In this document: positions 23,428-25,391 of the stretch, in pieces
How positions within the stretch are numbered: position 1 is the first letter of the stretch
Layout of the letters: each line of letters begins with the position of its first letter
Assembly (NCBI GenBank): GCA_030150135.1
Contig: JASLGO010000036.1
Coordinates: forward strand, 1-25,391
Reading direction: 5' to 3'
From: Aquirhabdus sp.
Lineage (GTDB): Bacteria; Pseudomonadota; Gammaproteobacteria; Pseudomonadales; Moraxellaceae
Length of the DNA stretch: 25,391 bases
Notes under the pieces: generated by a model
Told to the model about the DNA's origin: nothing
Database searches by the model: none
The model's input: the letters and a program-made list of their open reading frames with translations, nothing else
Translations under genes and position numbers: made by a program

Positions 23428-23491
23428 TTTATTTTTTTCTTTTTATAAATTCAATCATAAGTTCCTTAGCTTACAGCTAATGGGATTTTTT
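23411..23491 (+). terminator. Possible terminator of the tRNA operon, using tRNA-His sequence
   Basis: Two overlapping structures precede six T residues at 23486-23491. A local 6-bp hairpin, TTAGCT-tac-AGCTAA (23466-23480), is followed by TGGGA and the T-run. Alternatively GCTAATGGGA (23476-23485) pairs perfectly with TCCCATTAGC (23411-23420), which lies in the T arm and acceptor of tRNA-His. Beyond this, 23492-23660 is AT-rich and shows no feature I can support. Confidence 0.5.
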
Positions 23492-23672
23492 GTTGTTTTA
23501 TAACTGTATAGCGCTCTTGAAATTGCATATATTTAATGAGATGTAATCGATATACTAGTCATAGTATGAAATTCTTATGAATGCTTAATATAGTTTTCCT
23601 GCTATTTAGCTCTAAAATTTTGAGTAATTAAGTACAAGCACAGATTCTATAATAATGTAATAGGGAATGAAG

Positions 23673-25391
23673 ATGGAATTTTGCGAGGGCATGGTTAGCT
23701 CTTGGGACTGGGATATTACACATCGTAAATTATACTCAACCAGCTTATGGCTGATTTTGGGGTATCGTGATGACGCGACCAATCAAGCCGATACCAATAT
23801 GTCACGCCTTGCCCAGCTTATTCATCCTGAAGATTGTCAAATAGTACGTCAAGCAGTCATTGCTCATTTAAAGAATCAGACTGATCATTATGAAGCTGAA
23901 TTTAGAATACAGCATAAGGATGGTTATTGGATCTGGGTGCAAGATATTGCTCAGGTGATTGAGCGCGATCAAGAGACACAGATCGCAGTGCGGATGGTCG
24001 GCATTCGGCGTAATATCAATTCAAGTAAGGCAGCCGTCGAGAGTAAAATGCTCTCAGCTATGCTATTTCAGCATGTGTCACAAGGTGTTTTTATTTTAGA
24101 TCACCAATTTCGGATTCAAAATATTAATCCTTATTTTGAAAAAATATCAGGTTTTTCAAAAGAAGAGTTAATTGGCACTCGATTTATGAATCGAGATCGT
24201 CACTATAATTCAACTGTGGTGCAAGCAGCGCAAAACGTAACTAAAACTTTAGAAACTGTCGGTGTATACGAGGGTGAGTTTTGGACACAGCGTAAAAATG
24301 GTGAGGAATATCCAGCTTGGCTGCATATCAACACGGTATATGATGATCAACAACGCAAAACCCATTACATTGGCATCATCGGTGATCTGACTGAGCGCCG
24401 AAAAAATGAGCAGCGTTTGTCTTATTTAGCAAACTATGATTCGCTGACAGATTTACCTAATCGTACTTATTTTAAAGAATATTTACATCAGTTTATTGTG
24501 CAAGCCATAGAAAAACAGTCATCTTTTGCTGTGCTATTACTTAACTTAGATCGCTTTCGACTTCTGAATAATTTGCTTGGTACAAACGATGCTGATCAAC
24601 TCCTTAAACAAGTGGCAATTCGATTTGCCAGTTTAGAAATCCGTACTGGGGTTATTGCTCATTTAGGGAGTGATGATTTTGGGATTGTGCTCGAATATCC
24701 TGAAAATGATCCACAAAAACTTAAAGAATACGCCCAAAAGCTACAACAATTATTTGATAAGCCTTTCAATATCAATACTCAAGAAGTGATTGTCACGATA
24801 TCGATCGGTATCGCACTGTTTCCGCAACATGCTCAACAAGTTGATACGTTATTTTATTATGCTGAAAATGCATTAAAAGAAGCCAAACGCTTGGGCGGTA
24901 ATACAATGATCTTTGCTGCAACTCAACAGGAAATTCAACCGTTTGAACGGATTTCATTGGAAAATTCATTGCGTAAAGCTTTGTCGAGTTCGCAGTTTGA
25001 GGTTTATTATCAGGCAAAAATTCATGCTAGAAATAAAAGTATCGTCGGATTTGAAGCATTAATACGCTGGAATCATCCTGAAAAGGGACTCGTTTCGCCG
25101 ATAGAGTTCATTGGGTTGGCAGAAGAAATTGGGGTGATCGGACAACTCGGTGAATTTGTACTGGATCAGGCTTGCGCACAGATCAAAGTGTGGGCTGATA
25201 TAGGATTTGATCAATTAAAAGTGTCCGTCAACGTATCAGCATTGCAACTGCAACGCGGAAATTTTTTGGCAACATTAGATCGTATTCTGATCAAACATCA
25301 AATTGCGCCCATGAGTTTAGAGCTTGAAATCACCGAAAGCTTACTGATGGATGAGCAAGAGAAAGTAAAAAACATCTTGCAGGAGATACGC
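23673..25391 (+). CDS. PAS-PAS-GGDEF-EAL protein (partial, 3' end outside window)
   Basis: This open frame runs off the window; 573 residues are visible. Two PAS domains come first: PAS-1 at about 1-115, with SWDWDITHRKLYS, IHPEDCQIV and the PAC-like HKDGYWIWVQD, and PAS-2 at about 125-250, ending in GDLTERRKNEQR. A GGDEF domain (about 255-410) starts with LANYDSLTDLPNR, but its signature is GSDDF (332-336) and the first metal Asp of the DxD site is Asn (N291). The EAL domain has EALIRW (E461), NVSALQ and LELEITESLLM, so c-di-GMP hydrolysis looks possible and cyclase activity unlikely. No signal peptide or membrane helix is seen, so it is a cytoplasmic sensor. The ATG at 23673 has AGGG 7 nt upstream; the ATG at 23667 is too close to it. 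A TAG stop lies just upstream in frame. Confidence 0.92.
   Translation, partial: MEFCEGMVSSWDWDITHRKLYSTSLWLILGYRDDATNQADTNMSRLAQLIHPEDCQIVRQAVIAHLKNQTDHYEAEFRIQHKDGYWIWVQDIAQVIERDQETQIAVRMVGIRRNINSSKAAVESKMLSAMLFQHVSQGVFILDHQFRIQNINPYFEKISGFSKEELIGTRFMNRDRHYNSTVVQAAQNVTKTLETVGVYEGEFWTQRKNGEEYPAWLHINTVYDDQQRKTHYIGIIGDLTERRKNEQRLSYLANYDSLTDLPNRTYFKEYLHQFIVQAIEKQSSFAVLLLNLDRFRLLNNLLGTNDADQLLKQVAIRFASLEIRTGVIAHLGSDDFGIVLEYPENDPQKLKEYAQKLQQLFDKPFNINTQEVIVTISIGIALFPQHAQQVDTLFYYAENALKEAKRLGGNTMIFAATQQEIQPFERISLENSLRKALSSSQFEVYYQAKIHARNKSIVGFEALIRWNHPEKGLVSPIEFIGLAEEIGVIGQLGEFVLDQACAQIKVWADIGFDQLKVSVNVSALQLQRGNFLATLDRILIKHQIAPMSLELEITESLLMDEQEKVKNILQEIR

Overview
The window is chromosomal core sequence from a gammaproteobacterium, moderately AT-rich, most likely a member of the Moraxellaceae close to Acinetobacter. 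The grounds are the ybgC-tolQ-tolR-tolA-tolB order, a hisZ-purA pair (the short-form HisG/HisZ system), a trpG-trpD-trpC cluster without trpE, an adenosine-kinase-type pfkB gene beside a small Rieske protein, and an S49 peptidase without the usual membrane anchor. The genus is inference. TrpD looks clearly diverged from the Acinetobacter protein as I remember it, so a neighbouring genus is quite possible.

Layout, left to right. 1-4.3 kb (minus strand) is the Tol part of the tol-pal envelope operon; pal should lie just beyond the left edge. 4.5-5.9 kb (minus) is a two-gene unit: a Rieske [2Fe-2S] protein downstream of a PfkB-family kinase. 5.9-6.6 kb is an AT-rich island with one orphan 73-residue Cys-rich ORF flanked by inverted repeats. 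6.6-10.9 kb holds an NADPH-dependent FMN reductase (minus), polA (plus) and a YcxB-like membrane protein (plus), closed by a strong terminator and a 17-bp REP-like inverted repeat. 11.0-15.1 kb (minus) holds folE, an Smr-domain nuclease gene, trpC, trpD and trpG. 15.3-18.0 kb (minus) is hisZ-purA with a terminator at the purA end. 18.1-19.0 kb is a Bax-inhibitor-1/YccA membrane protein (minus), divergent from nadK. 19.1-22.8 kb (plus) is nadK, a YeaC/DUF1315 gene, a SohB-like peptidase gene and nadA. 22.9-23.5 kb is a tRNA operon, Pro(UGG)-Arg(UCU)-His(GUG), behind a near-consensus sigma-70 promoter. 23.7 kb to the end is a PAS-PAS-GGDEF-EAL protein cut off by the window edge.

How the genes work together: the Tol genes encode the proton-driven machine that keeps the outer membrane tethered during division. 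TrpG/D/C make tryptophan from chorismate; TrpG may also serve p-aminobenzoate synthesis, which would link it to the nearby folate gene folE. HisZ activates HisG in histidine synthesis, which draws on ATP, and PurA supplies adenylate. NadA and NadK make and phosphorylate NAD.

I found no mobile element, CRISPR array, prophage or defence system, and I do not claim a new system. The best second-look items are the orphan Cys-rich ORF in its repeat-flanked island, the altered PRPP loop of TrpD, the degenerate GGDEF domain, an inverted repeat overlapping the -35 and -10 of the likely folE promoter, and unusual secondary-structure potential around the tRNA-Pro and tRNA-His 3' ends.
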